A stretch of DNA of 64,000 nucleotides, from the NCBI RefSeq assembly GCF_000220395.1, contig NW_004086123.1:1-64000 (forward strand), written 5' to 3'. The position numbers and the translations under genes are program-made. Positions 37,809 through 51,517 of this stretch are shown piece by piece. Positions within the stretch are counted from its first letter, which is position 1; every line of letters starts with the position of its first letter. Source of the stretch: Ichthyophthirius multifiliis (Eukaryota; Ciliophora; Oligohymenophorea; Hymenostomatida). The notes under the pieces were generated by a model that did no database searches, was not told where the DNA came from, and saw only the letters and a program-made list of their open reading frames with translations.

Positions 37809-38624
37809 TCAGAATATTGATTTTTTTCTATTTAATAAATAATTTTGATTGTTTTACTAATATAAAATTTTATTTTTTGTTTCTGTTAATTTACATAGTT
37901 AATTATTAATGTTATTTAATGTAATATTTTCTTTGATGTTTACTTTTTTTTATTGATTTAATTATTCTTTAATTTATAAAAAAACTTAATTTATTTTATT
38001 TTAAAGCATATATACTTCTTCATACATTGAACTGTTTCCTTTTTAATTAAAATCGATTGAATCATTTAGTTATAATTAATTTTTTTTATAGTTGTTTTTT
38101 TGACATTAATTATATGAAAATGAATTGCTTCTTAATTTTTATAATTAAAATTTATCTTATTAAAATTTTCCCAAAGCTTAGCAATTAAATTATGAGCTTT
38201 TTTTCAATTTTAGTAATGGATTTTAGACATTTTCCTTATTTATTTTGTCACATATTTTTATTATTTTAGGCTTTTATTTAGAATCGAGTATTTATTTATT
38301 TTTTTAAACAATTTAGAATACTTATTAATTCTTTCTTTCGAAAATTTAGTTAATGATTTATATTTATCTTTCTGTTGTTATGTTTGTAATATTTTATTTT
38401 TTATAATAATTATATTCCATTATTTATTATTAATAATTTTTTATATAATTAATTATAAATATCTCTCTCTAACTTAATATTATTATTTATTATAAAATTT
38501 GTTAATAAAATATATTGCTTTCTGCTATTTTATTGTATTTAAAAAAAAGGTATTTATTTCAATTTTTTTTTTCTTTTTCTTGTTTTACCAAATTAAGATG
38601 ATTAAATATAATATAGTAATACAT
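37809..38624 (-). CDS. Basic coiled-coil protein, disrupted
   Basis: Starts MYYYIIFNHLNLVKQEKEKK at 38624 and ends near LTETKNKILYQQNNQ with TGA 37811-37809. Inner parts are convincing (KDKYKSLTKFSKERINKYSK, AHNLIAKLWENFNKINF, MYEEVYML) but lie in different frames, with breaks at A/T runs. An in-frame TGA at 38206-38204 also splits two good segments. It may be a real gene with several sequence errors or a decaying one. No family recognised. Confidence 0.45.
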
Positions 38625-39100
38625 GAATTTATTGAAAAAATTAAAAAAAATCAGTAAATAAATAATAAGTAAAAATATATATTACTTTCTTTTTAATATT
38701 TTTTTTTTAAAGCACATTTAATAAAAAAATAGATGAGAAAAAATTGATAATGTTCTTTTTTTATATATACTTTTCAAATAAAAAAAAACCTGTTGAAAAG
38801 TAATATTAGAAAACCTCAAATGTTGTTTTCTACTGTTTAATAGTAAGTGTTTTTTGTATTTTTTACTAATTTATATAAAAATAATTTTAATTTAGTATTA
38901 TTACTATTTTTTTTGTTTCATTAACCAAACGAAAAAAACATATTAGAATATGAATATAAATAGTTTTAAATACTTTCAAATAAATGGTTATTTAAAAAAA
39001 AAATACTTAAGGTTATATATAAATAATAATTACAATATATTTTATGAAATAACTTATAATATAAGTTAAAATTTAAGATTTTGTTTTGCTAATATGTTAA

Positions 39101-39353
39101 TCATGTAAAATTAATTTCTTAATTATATAATATACGATAATAATATTATTTTAAATTTTCTGGAAAAAGTATATCTGATTTTTTTCTAGATTAACCTTTA
39201 TTTTTTAAATTTAAGTATATTTTTAAAATTTTGAAATGCTTTGATATTAATTTTTTTAATTTCAAATTCATCTTTTTTATATCATATTCATTCTTTTTAT
39301 TTTAATATTAATATTTTATTTTGTTTTTTATTAATATTAATATTTTTATTCAT
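39101..39353 (-). CDS. Small Lys-rich protein, frame-disrupted
   Basis: Starts MNKNININKKQNK at 39353 and ends YRILYNQEINFT with TGA 39103-39101. Intermediate segments FEIKKINIKAFQNFKNILKF and SRKKSDILFPENLKQYYY need extra bases in A-runs to be joined. Function unknown. The good composition of the C-terminal part argues for a real gene. Confidence 0.4.
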
Positions 39354-39578
39354 ATGTTAAAAGATTCTTGTAATATTATGTATTGGTTATGTTTTTATTA
39401 ATACATTTTAAAGCCTCAAAGATTAATGTTAAATGAAAATTCTTTAAAAATAATTAAAAAAGACTTTTAATATTAAAAAATCTTTATTTAATTTTTTAAA
39501 TATAAATAATACTATATAAAAATATTATCAATAAAATAAAATACAAAAGATATTTAAAATAAAAAAAAATACAAAAAA

Positions 39579-39869
39579 ATGAGTTTATCGATAGAATAAT
39601 TTATGAATAGTATAGGAGCTCATAAAATGAAAGATTATAAATCATATATAAAGCATTCAGTTTCTGAATAATATTTTATGAATTGTATATAAAGATGTTT
39701 TACAAATTATGAGTAGCCACTTTAAGGTAAAGAAAAAGTATGTTTAGCAAAATGTATAGATAGAGCAAGTGATTTACATGTAGTTGCTTAGTCCTATATA
39801 AACCCATATACAGAATAAAATAGAAAAAATTATTATTATCATTTAGTAGATGTATAGAATAAAAAATGA
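39579..39869 (+). CDS. Small Tim chaperone (Tim8/9/10/13 family)
   Basis: Intact single exon, 96 residues. It carries the twin CX3C motif of small Tim proteins: CIQRC, 14 residues, CLAKC, inside a helical hairpin (YFMNCIQRCF ... KEKVCLAKCIDRASDLHVV). Such proteins form hexamers in the mitochondrial intermembrane space and escort hydrophobic precursors. Start MSLSIEQFMN; stop TGA. No N-terminal presequence, as expected for Mia40-pathway substrates. The subtype (8, 9, 10 or 13) cannot be told. The gene sits tail-to-tail with the TauE gene, whose stop is 129 bases away. Confidence 0.83.
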
Positions 39870-39997
39870 AAATTTAATTTTATTATAAAAAATATTAAAC
39901 CAGAAAAAATTTTTTTAACCCTTTTTTTTTTTTTTTATATAAACATAAATTTTTTATGTTTAATACTAATTAAATATTTTTAAATTGTAAAAAAAAA

Positions 39998-41260
39998 TCA
40001 ACAAACGTTTCCAAAAGTAATTATAGTTTCAAAGTCTTAAAAAGCATGACAGATAGTAACCCCAGTCATAATGAAAAAGGCCACAATCATAAAACAGAAA
40101 ATAATTAAAAGCAATATTGAAAACTTTTGGTATTTATGTACATAACGAGTAACTTTTTATGAAATAAAAGAACTAAATATAGCCAAAATAGAAAAATATA
40201 TTACTTCATCAATTTCATACATATCTGCCAAGTAGTTTTAGATAAAGTTATTAAAAGAAGTCAGAAAAATAAGGAAAAGGGAACAGGCAGTTACCCTGCT
40301 AGCCGAAATCCCTTATTCAATCCATAAAGGAATAAGTATCATACCACCCCCAATGCCAATAATAGCTCCAATAGTTCCCGCTTTTAGGGCATTTTAGGAA
40401 TTTTTTAATATAATAGTTTCATTAACTTCAAATGGTTTTTGAATAAGATTATTTTACTAAAGATCATTTAAAAAATAGAGTGTCCTTTAATTAAGAAAAT
40501 ATACTAAAGGAATTAGTGATAAATTTATAATCCAATAGGTAAATCCACAAAATGGAAGTCCTATTATAGATTTAAATTTTTTGCTTCCTCTAATTATCGA
40601 AATAAATATAAAAAGAATAATAATAAGAATAATTCTTTTTAGTAAAATATAATTTTTTGAGAGGAAATTTGTTTCATTTGGTGTTTCTTAGTAATTATTT
40701 TAAATATTTTATATTTGATCTTCTTTCCTTTTTTCGGCTTTATATTGTTTATGGGTCTTAAGTACATTTTTGGATATAAAATATATGAAAAGGGCTGTTA
40801 TTATTATTTCTGGGATAAACAAATTAATAAAAACGCCAAAAGTAGAGCCTAAATATAAGGCAGGTAGGCATATCAAAACTAAATTGTAATCTATTAATGA
40901 ATTACCTTCTTATGTTCTTTTCTTTGATAATTAATATATGTTTGCAAATGAGGCTACAAATATTATCACAAATATTAGTGATATACTCTTTTTTGTTTCA
41001 TATCCAAATACTGATATTAAAATTGGAACTACAATCATACCTCCTCCTGCGCCAGCTGATTACCCTATTCCTACACAGACTATTATTATTATGCTGGCAT
41101 AAATTTTTTAGATATTTAATTAATCTATTATGTTAGGGTTATATTAAACTTCAGGATCTGTTTATTATAATTTTCTTGTTAATATCTAAGATTAATAAAC
41201 CTGTAAATTTTGGAACAAATTTATAAACTGTACTATAAATTATTATAAATAAATATCCAT
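39998..41260 (-). CDS. TauE/SafE-family sulfite exporter-like permease
   Basis: Intact, intron-free, 420 residues (start MDIYLQQF at 41260, TGA 40000-39998). Two TauE/SafE halves are visible. The first has SAGAGGGMIVVPILISVFGY with SLIFVIIFVASFANIY. The second has GAIIGIGGGMILIPLWIEQG with ASRVTACSLFLIFLTSFNNF. Between them lie membrane helices (LLKRIILIIILFIFIS) and a charged loop rich in Lys, Gln and Glu. Proteins of this family move sulfite, sulfonates or other anions and are widespread in protists. The lack of introns and of frame breaks makes this one of the cleanest genes in the window. Confidence 0.9.
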
Positions 41261-41605
41261 TATATTTTATTTTATTTTAATTTTATAAAATTAAATATTA
41301 TGTATATTATTTTATCATAATAAAAAATCTTTAAAAACTGAAATCAAAAAAAAAAAATGATAAAAAAATTGGATAATAGCCTATTTTTTTCAAAAAATAA
41401 AAAAATACAGAACAAATGACAAACTTAAACCATTAACAAGTCATATTTAAAAAAAAAGAATAAATAAATTAATTTGTTAAATAGTAAAATCATTTTTTTT
41501 ATATAAATTAAAAGAATTAAAATAAATTATTTATATTTGATGAGATTTACAAATTTATATATATATATAATTTAATTATTAATTATAGTAAAGGTAAATT
41601 TATAT
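41261..41605. other. Intergenic spacer
   Basis: 345 bases of A/T-rich DNA between the TauE gene start and the MYB gene stop. No features seen. Confidence 0.6.
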
Positions 41606-42775
41606 TCATTTTAGGCTAGAATATTGATAAGATAATTATTATAAAATATTAGCTTATTCGTTTTTATCATAAGACTTAAATTATTAAATAAATTATTTTG
41701 TGATTAATTATTATTTTAAAATTTATTATTATTACTACTATTATTAATTTAAAAAATAAATGTTGTCAATATTGGTTAAAGAAGAGCAAGTTTATAAGGA
41801 TGTGATAGAAGGAGGACTATATTATTGTTGAGAATATAAACTGCTATTAAAAATACTATTATTATTTAGATTTATATTTTATAAAGTATTAAATGATTAA
41901 TTGAAATTATTCTTACTTAATATTTAATTTTATATAAGATTATAATTAATATTAGTATCTAATATATTTTAAATTTAAACAGGTCTTATTTAAGAAGAAT
42001 GAATATTCAAAAAAGGCACTTAAAGATTTCTTCTTTTTAATTATTCACTAATATTAAATTCATCTAATTAAAAAGGTTTTACTAAAGAGATATTATTATT
42101 TTTTAAAATATAGTTATTATTTTGAGATAACAAAGAGTTTGAAGACGATTATTTTTCTTCTTTTGTAATAATAGATTATTCACTGTTTATTTATTATAAA
42201 TTTTTTGGAGAAGGATTTTGTGTATTATTATTATTAGAAAAAGTATAATATTTCTTAATATGTGAATAAAATCTGTTTTTGACCATATTTTCAGGTCTAT
42301 TTTATAAAAGAGAAGAAATTTTTTTCCATTTAGTACCCATTTATAAATAATTATCTAGAATTATTTAATCTTCTTATTCTGTCCAAGGTTATTTATTTAT
42401 ATTTTTATCTAAGTTATTTATATATCTTTCTCTTATCTATTTTCCACGCTTATTCATGTGTAAAGATAGCTCTTTCCAATTTTTACCATATGTTTCCATT
42501 AATTAAAGAAGTTTTTAATCTTCTTCTTTTGTCCATAAAAATTTAAATTTCTATTATTTCGGTTTCATTCTACGCCATCTTTATGAAAGCTAAGATATCG
42601 TTCTTTCAGGCATTATTTTAGCAATAATATTCCATTTTCCTTCGTATTTTTTATATAAGGTTTATAAGAGTTCTATCTCATCTTTTGACCAAGTTTTTAT
42701 TATGCGTTTGGATTTACATATATATTTATGAGATACTTTTATTTAAGGTTTTTAGATATTTTATTAATTTTCCAT
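41606..42775 (-). CDS. Three-repeat (3R) MYB transcription factor
   Basis: Intact, intron-free, 389 residues (start MENQQNIQKPQIKV at 42775, TGA 41608-41606). Three MYB repeats lie in tandem from about residue 28 to 175. R1: TWSKDEIELLQTLYKKYEGK with W-N-I-I-A-K and RWRRM. R2: LWTKEEDQKLLQLMETYGKN with WKELS and IRERYINNL. R3: PWTEQEDQIILDNYLQMGTK with WKKIS and VKNRFYSHIKK. The regularly spaced Trp of each repeat are present. The rest is a low-complexity Asn/Gln/Ser-rich tail with a Gln block written in TAA and TAG codons near 41745-41720. Such 3R-MYB proteins bind DNA and often control cell-cycle genes; targets cannot be inferred here. Confidence 0.93.
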
Positions 42776-44307
42776 TTTTTTGTTTTTAAGTTTTTTTTTT
42801 TTTTATAGATTATTATTCATATATTTTTTTTTAGTAAATGTTTAATATATTATGTTTTTTTTTAGGTTAGATAATATATAATTAACTTATTTTTTTTAAT
42901 AAAAATCTACTTATTTTAATTTTAAATTAAACGTGAATCTTTATTTTAATGCTTGATATTATATAATAAAATTTTTTTATGATATTTTTTAAAATTAAAT
43001 ATTTATTTCCAGACCAAAACGAATGTATATTGTTTAATTATTCATTTAGCTAAAAATAAATACATATAAATTATAATTATGTTATTTCATTTTTTTTAAT
43101 TAACTTTTGTATTTATATATTATAAAAAAATAAGTTATTATTATATTAAATTACTAATTTTATATAGAACATGCTATAGTAAAGTTATTTAAATATATTT
43201 AATTTAAATAATTTAAAATATTAATAATTATTAAATTTTTATATTTAAACTAACTTATTTTTTAATATTAACGATAATTGTAATTATAGTTAAAATCTAT
43301 TTAAAGAAATTAATATAATCAAATAACTTAATTAATAAATTTTATGAGATAAAGAATTAACTTAGTAATTGAAAATAACATAAATAAAAATTATAATTAA
43401 TATATAAAATTTAAATAATAATAATAATAATATAAAAAAAATGAAATACTAATAATTTCTATAAAATTTCATTTAATTATTAAAGAAATTTTATAATTTA
43501 TTTTCTATTAAATAATTTCGAATTAATTATTTATTTTAAATAATATTTTAATTATATATTTTAAAATTGAATTTTTTTATTTTATATAATTTTTATAATA
43601 AATATATATTTAAAATATTCTTCTATAAATATAGATCATTAATTTAAAAAACATAAATTATGTTTTCTTATATTTTATATATAATACTAATTAATTATAA
43701 TAAAAATATATTTAAATAATAATTATAAAAAAGACAAAGTAAATAAAAAAGAAACAATTATGAAGTATTTTTATAAAAATTATCAAACTTTAATAGAAAT
43801 TAAAAAATATTAAAAAAATTATTTAATTATATTTATTTATATTAAAAATGTTTTATAATAATAATTTATTAGAGAATATATTATTTTAAATAATTAGTTA
43901 TCTTTAAAAATTATGAAAATAATTAAAAAATTCGTTTCTTTAAAATTTAATTAATAAAATTGTTATTATCAATCACACTATATTTCATATTAATTTTAAT
44001 ATATTTTATTTTTCTATAATACTGCTTACAATTTTTATTTTTTTTATGTAAATTTTTTATAAAAACTTAATCAACAAGTAAGAATATAATTAATTAATAA
44101 AGAACTTTTTTTATTTATTTATTTTTAAAAAATCTATAAACAAGTAATATTTAAGTATCCTTCTATATAAAACTAATATTATATTATTATTAATAATATT
44201 GATATTTTACATTTTTTTAATTTTATAAATATAAATTTATATCATTGATTTTTTTAAGTGATAAAAATAGTAAAATTAAAATAAAGTTGATATAAATAAG
44301 TATTTTT
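42776..44307. other. Intergenic region
   Basis: 1.5 kb, very A/T-rich, between the MYB gene start and the channel gene stop. No codon structure beyond chance was seen on either strand. Confidence 0.55.
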
Positions 44308-47300
44308 TCAATCGAATTATATTATTTTTAAATTTCCTACTTATTTAATTTTATAAAATTAAGTATATTCCTCATCACTTGCTTGAGTTTTTAATTTTTA
44401 TAAATCAATTTTTTTTGTAATCATATTTTAAGAAGGATCATATTATATATTATCAGTTTATTTTAAAGATTTCATTTTTTTTATATTTTTTGAAATTTGT
44501 TATATGAATTTCTTTTTTGTGGATTGACTAGTAGCCGGATTTTCACTATCATAATCCTTATTTATTTATTTTAGAGAAAAAAAAAAATATATATAAATTA
44601 AAAAGTTACTTGTTTAAAATGAGATTAAGCTTATTGATAAGTTTATTAATTAGGCTCAGGTTCTTAAACCTTGAAAAAATATTCATTAAATTTATGCATA
44701 GGTAAAAAGGCATGAATTAATCCTATACATACACCTATTAGAGCTATATAGGGAGCCCTAGTATCGTCGCTAGAAATATAAACGAAAAAAATAAAATTAC
44801 TAGCAGAAAATAAAGGTAATACATATTCAATCATTTCTGTCATTTCAATAGAAAGTTCAGATCCTTATGAATTTTTTATAGTTCTTCTATATAAAATATT
44901 ATATTTATCACACCAATACTATGAAATGACTGAAATGAACGAATAAATAAGTGAAATAGGCAAGATTGGGGAATAAAATGCGGTCATAAGCATTGTATTA
45001 TTTAATTAAGAATATCTTATAGGAATATTATATTCTGGATCTTCATATAATCTTTTAAATAAAATATTAACAAAAAAGTAAAAATAAAAAAAGAAAATAC
45101 AAATTCAATTAAGATTAAGTTAAAATAGATAAATTTTACTTTTTAATTCGATTTTTCTTAGGAATTTTTTCTTTATACCTTCAATATCTATAAGTTGTGT
45201 TATAAGAGGAGCTATTATATTCGAAATAAAAACATAATTTTAATTCTCTGCTAAACCTCCTTCTCCAAAAATCTTCATAAATTTACTTTTTTTATCATCA
45301 AGTATTACAATTACTACTAAAAATGTAACTAAAGATGTATTGCAAAAACTTGCTACTGTTATTTTTTTAGCTAAAGATGTGTTAAATGATGTCATTGTAG
45401 GATGTCCTTCTAATCTATATTATTAAAAAATATAAATACTTTTAATATTATAGTATTATTAAAAAAATCAATTAGAATAAAAAATTATTAATAGACTGTT
45501 TAATCTTATTAATTAAGTTCTGAAATTAAAATTAAAAAAAAATAATAAAAATATATGTATATATAAATATAAATATATGTTTATATTTATAATTTACTTC
45601 GACACATATACTAAAATATTTTATAAAACTCCATTTAAAATAGTTATTATTATTGAAATTAATATTCCAATAAATTAAACAATTATTTAATCTTCAGTTT
45701 CCTTTTCACTAATAGCTTTTTATTTTAAGATAAGTCCATATATAGCCATAAAGCAAACAGATAAAACTATTATTGTAATAAAAATTCCCATAATATTTTT
45801 CTTTTTTCTTTATTTTTCTGTTAATTTAAGATTTTCCCAAAAAACATCGGTTGGATATGGCGCTTATTGAACTATTAGTTTATTACCGTGATAAATAAGA
45901 GGATATTTTTTAATTTAGGCCATTTGTAAAAATTCTTCTTTTTCACATTCAGTTTAGAGGCTTAAAAAAGTCCAGCCTGCGAAATATTTTTTCATAAATT
46001 CTTTTCCTTTACCTTCTTAAAACTTATTTTCTAAATTTTGAATTTCTTAGTCTATTTATTCAATTTTGAGATCTGTTTAGTTCACTTTTTCGAGATTTTT
46101 TTTCGTCCTATAATGTATAAGTAGATTTCGCTATTTTCTTTTTATTAAATTAGCTTTCTTTTATTTTAATTAATAAAGCTCATCTAAATTATAACATAAA
46201 TTTAACTTCACTATGTTTAATTTTTTATCAGGTAAACCGTTTTTTCTAGAAAATCTTTCAAATCATCATCATAATCGTCATTTAATGCATCATATTCCCT
46301 TTTTTGTTTTTTTTGTTTTTTTTTTAATTTTTTTTTACTTTGGTATATTGCTTATCATTACTGTGTAATCATTTACACTGATATCTGCAATATCACATTC
46401 TACGTTTACTTTTCTTTAAACATAACGAAAGTACTAGAGAAGGAGGATAACTAGGAATATACATATTATATTGACAATGCTTTAATAATCCATTAAATCT
46501 GTTTAATTTCTTTTATTTGCTAATGATAATTTTATTATCCAATTTTAATTATTACAAAAATCTTATTTGTTTTCATTATCCTTTTTATTTTATTTATTAT
46601 TATATACTTTTTTGCTTATTTATTACTTTTATTGCTTTTTAAGTTTGTAAACAATAGGAACCGAAAAAAAGATTCGTTAAAGCATTGAAAATTCCACTAG
46701 ACATAAAAATAACTAAAATCATATAACTACAGAATTTTATATAAGTAAAGAATAAAGGAAACCCGCTTCCTAGAAATGAGAGTTAAGTCAAATTGCAAAA
46801 AATCGGAAGTCTTACATTTTCTACTCTTCTAGCACAGCATTCACAAAACGTTATTTTTATGTCTGGTTATTTTTATTCAGGGCCTGTTCTTAGTGCCAGC
46901 TTTTTTTTTTTTTTTTTTTTTCTTAAAAAATAAATACTTTATGATTTTAGGCTATTTGAAAATTCGGAGGGATAGCATCTGGATTATATTAAGGCTTTTT
47001 TTAATGATTTTTTTTTGCATCAATTATCATTTATTAAAGTTTGCTATTTTTTACTTTGATGCGTTGGGGCGGCATTATGTCCACAAACATATCATTTGTT
47101 AATAAAGTATTATTATTTTCAGTTTTAATGTTTTCTGGCTTTAATTATAGTTATCTTATTTTTGCTATTATTTTAGAATCTGAAGATTATTTTTTATCTT
47201 CTTCTTAATTTTTTTATTGTTCATCTTAATTTTTCTATTTTTCTTTTTTATTTTTTTATTCTTCTTCTTAATTTTTTTAATCTAGTTCTTTTTTATAAAA

Positions 47301-47408
47301 AATAAAATAATCTAATATTAAATGCTTTTTATATATATTGTTTGTTTTTTATAGTTTTTTTTTTTTTTTTTGTGAACCTACTTATAATAAATTGTTTTTA
47401 TTTTCCAT
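44308..47408 (-). CDS. OSCA/TMEM63-like mechanosensitive cation channel (DUF221/CSC1)
   Basis: Large multi-pass protein. Start MENKNNLLQVGSQ at 47408 with a charged Lys/Glu/Gln N-terminus, a possible intron beginning GTAGGTTCAC, and a 21-base T-run at 46901-46921. The first membrane part has FCECCARRVENVRLPIFCN then MILVIFMSSGIFNALTNLFF. The cytosolic loop has KPLNCKKKEF and the OSCA hallmark APYPTDVFWENLKLTEKQR (about 45880-45810). The pore region follows: IMGIFITIIVLSVCFMAIYG, SFCNTSLVTFLVVIVI, FISNIIAPLITQLI, and PILPISLIYSFISVISQYWC. Then DKYNILYRRTIKNSQGSEL leads to the last helices, as in DUF221. The C-terminal tail ends QFYKIK... with TGA 44310-44308. Introns near 45480-45600 and elsewhere were not all mapped. 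Family is firm. It is predicted to pass cations in response to membrane tension or osmotic change. Confidence 0.84.
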
Positions 47409-47778
47409 TTTTTTTATTTTAATGTTTAAATAGTCTATATATATTTATTATATATAATATTGTATAAAAGAAATATTTTATTTTTTAAATATTTATATTA
47501 AAACGATTATATTTTATTTAAAATTATGTTTTGTATATAAAAATTTGACATAATAAATATTGTTTATATATTTTTTACTTTTTCCGTTAAAATTTATGAA
47601 AAAGTAGTAGATCAATACTTTAAAAAATAATTAATTTGCTAATATAATAATAAAAAATTAATCGTAATACAGAATTTCTGCCATAAAATAATTATTAATT
47701 TTAAGTTTAGAAATAATACGAAAAATGTAAAAAATAAAATATATAATTAATTTATAAAAAAATAAATAATTTCGGCAA
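47409..47778. other. Intergenic spacer
   Basis: 370 bases of A/T-rich sequence between the channel gene start and the stop of the modular giant gene. No features seen. Confidence 0.6.
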
Positions 47779-50700
47779 TCATTTTTCTCCATTATCATAT
47801 TTTATTTGAATTTTTTATTATTCTTTAGTACAATTAACGGGCTTATTGTCAATTGTAGTCAAAGGAATCTATCCTAAATCAATTTATAAATTCTAGCTGA
47901 ACTTAAGAAGTACTTTAGAGTCTCTAAACCCTTCTTTTTAAAATAAAAGGAAAACTTATTAATTAAAAAAAGGTTTTCTTAACTCAATATTGAAATCTCC
48001 TGATAAATTAGCCATAGTGAATGTAATAATATTTTCTTTAAAATCATCATTATCTTAATAAAAAGCACTAACTTTGACAAAAGATAAGTCCATTTAAGGG
48101 AAAAGTTTACATTTAGTTTAAGTAAAAATTTTTCCGAAAAAATTAAAAATATTAAAATCTTGTTTATCTAGTGGATTTTCTTCTTCTAATTTAAGTATTA
48201 AGTCTTAAAGAAGATAGTTCTTTTCAAAAGTAATTTTATGTTTTTATTTTATATTCTAGATTAATATATCAGGCTCATAATCAAGGCCTTTGGAAACTCT
48301 TCCTGTTATAGAAAATTTATAAGAATTTTAAGATGTTATAGTAAAGAATGAATTTTAAGCATTAAATTAGTCATAGAAATATGTGTAAATGTTCTCACTT
48401 TTTTATTTTAAGTTTAACACTTTTCCTTATATGTAATATTATTCTTAGTATCGGCTTGTAAATAGTAATAAATCGTCTATTTAATAATCATTATTTTCCG
48501 ATAAAACGACTTCTTTGAAGCCTTTTCGGTAAAAAGAAGCATCTTTTTTCGGTTTGAATTCTAGTCTTATTAAATAGTTGTTTTATTTGATTAAATTGTC
48601 CATTTTTACGTAAAAAAAACCCTTATCATCTGATGTAAAAAACTTTTTGTCAGTTTTTATTACCTCATTGTACATGAAAATTTCACAGTTTGGTAATATA
48701 TTATTCATATTGTCCACAGTATGCCCTTTAATGTAACCTTATGTCAAGTGGGTATTCTCATGAAGCTTAATAACGTTATTTTCTGATACATATTTATTCA
48801 AAACGGAAATATGAATGGTTTTTTGGGCATCTTAAGTACCAGGATATTAAGCAGTAATATTAATATCATACGAGTATCCATATTCTTTGTAAAAAGAAAA
48901 GATGAAAAGACCTTCAGAATCGGTATAAATAGGTTTAATATAATTTTATTTATCCAAAATATGGCTTTTTCCTCCAAAATTGACATCTTCTTTAATATGT
49001 TAAACATCTAGATGAACAAATGCATTTTCTAAGGCTTTTTTATTGAATAAGACTTTTCCGGATACTTTTGCAAGATTTTTTTATCTATACATCACTATTA
49101 TAGAGTCTTCGACTAAGTAACTATTTTCATAATTAAAATCGATTTTTTCAAATGATTCTTCATATTAGTCATCAGTTATTGTGACAGAAGTCCTACACAT
49201 ATATTAGTAACCGACTTCGACTTCTTATAAAATTATTACTTTTCCAAATTCATCTGATTAACTTTTAACTGTTTATTTAAATGTATTTACTGAAATATCT
49301 TCGTCTTCTTCAACTTCATCTTAATTATTACTATTAACAGCTGCTATTTGTACTTCTGCAATAGCATTAGCTAAAGGTTAATGGAAGATATTAATAATCT
49401 TCGCTTTTAAGGTCAACATGATAATTTTTCTATCTAAATTGTATTTTTAAAATGGTAAAACGTAATTATTTTCAGAAAGTAGTTTAAAATTATAAATTTT
49501 GCTATAAAAAAAGTCATGAACAAAATGAAAAGCACCTTCATATTCCTCATTATTATTAATATTAAATTTAACGGTAAAAAATCCTTTTTTTTCTGATATA
49601 GAGGTTAGTTTTTATTCTTTTTTGGAATCTTTTAAAATTAGAATAATTTATACATTTTTAATTCCATAAAATTGTTTTTCGACTACTTATCCTTTTAATT
49701 CGTGTTAGAATTCCATAGAGTTCATATTTATTTACAATTTTTCGATTTTAAAGTTTTTATTTTTTTCGAAAATTAAATCTTAAGTATATTCTTCAAATCC
49801 TTTGGCTTAAACTTTCAATTAACCTTTTATTTATTCCAAATCTTTTAATTTTAATACCATATTTAATACAAAATCTCCATTTTTATCTGAAATAATAGCA
49901 AATTCCTATTTATTAATGGCAAAAAAAACTATTATTTTGGCTGCATTTATTGGCCTTTTTCTCATTGTTTGTACTTTTCCTGTTAACACTAGTTTAATTG
50001 GGGAAATTAAGGTCACTTAAGCATTTTGAACTAAATAGTTATTAGTCTAATCTAATCCAAAGCATTAATTTGTTTCCAAAAAATTATCAGAAGTAAATAA
50101 AATGCAAACTTTATAAGAAAATCCTTTTGTTAAATTTATTTTTGCATTGAAGTTTCCTTACAAAATTTCCACTTTAGTTTTTGCAAAAAACACTTTTTCA
50201 TTAGGTTCTTCTTTATTTTCGACAGTTAATATTTCTAAGAAACTTTTTTCTACAATTTTTTACCCTTATTAATCCTTAAGACTTCCTTATATACTAGCAT
50301 TTACCATTTCTTCAATTAAATCAATCGATACATGCCCACTTTAACTGATATATTGGTTTGTTGGGTTTATGTTTCCACTAAAAGAGCCTTTTTGACCGTT
50401 TTTGGCTTATATTTTGGCCATAAAAGTATAAGAAACACCATCGTCTACTTAAAATTCGCATAAAATAGCTCCTTTATCATTTGAACTAGGACAAGTTTAT
50501 TAATTAGTACTACTGGTACTTATTTGTGGCGTTATTTCTATTTAAATATTAGCTTCTGATATTGGTTTTTAGTTTTTTTTGTTTATTAAAACGGCATTAA
50601 TTTATGCTTTTGTTTATGCGAATAAAAGCTAAAGATTATGATTTTCCATTTTGTATTTATTGTCTTTGGATAATATTAAAGAATTATCCTTAAAAATGAC

Positions 50701-51484
50701 TTTTTATCCGATTTTAGTTCTGAAATCTAAAAAATAAGTATACTAAGGCCCTTCATCTAATACCACTTAGCACGAAAATTCTCCTTTTGAAGAGGTTTTT
50801 TATTAACATCTGTTAATTTTGTTTGCTACAATGAGAAAAACATCTGCATTTTCAACAGGTTTTTGTTGACTTTTTTCTATAAAAATACCCGATACAGTTG
50901 CTGTTACTTCCTTATTGGTAATAACTGCCTTTAAATTTTCTATCTTGTATTTATTAGTAAAAGATAATGGATCAGGACCTTAAAATGAACCTACTTATCC
51001 AGTTTATTAGGTCACTAATAAAGCATAAGAGTATTATAATCCAGACAAAACGATAAAATTTATGGAAAAAGAACCTGAAGAACTAGATGAAGTTGTTGGT
51101 ATAGGTTATTCCAATGATGGACTTGTACTAATTTAGATTTTAGAATTGATAATAGGCTTTTAAGTTTTAGAATCTATTAATTATCCTGAAATTAATGCAG
51201 GTATGCTTTTTCTTTTTAATTTAATAATAAGGAAGTCTATTAGCTTAGTAGTAGTGGATACAGTAATATCCTTTTTTGATAAAAAAGTAATAAAATGCTC
51301 TAAATCATTTATTTCTATAGTGATTTCATACATAATTTTTTCTTATAATTAGATTTTTAATGAAAATACACCAGTTTAATTAGAAATAACAGTTAAAGTT
51401 TATAGTTTATTATCTATATAATTAAATGAAATATAAAAATTTATATATAGAAAAAATATTAATATATTTAGATAATTAAATATT

Positions 51485-51517
<33 letters not shown>

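Noticed and set aside
40897-41136. Plus-strand Leu-rich frame
   Set aside because: Antisense of the first TauE half (GAGGGMIVVP on the minus strand).
48798-49011. Frames on both strands near 48.8-49.0 kb read with standard stops
   Set aside because: Both lie inside the modular giant gene, which is continuous in the ciliate code in another frame.
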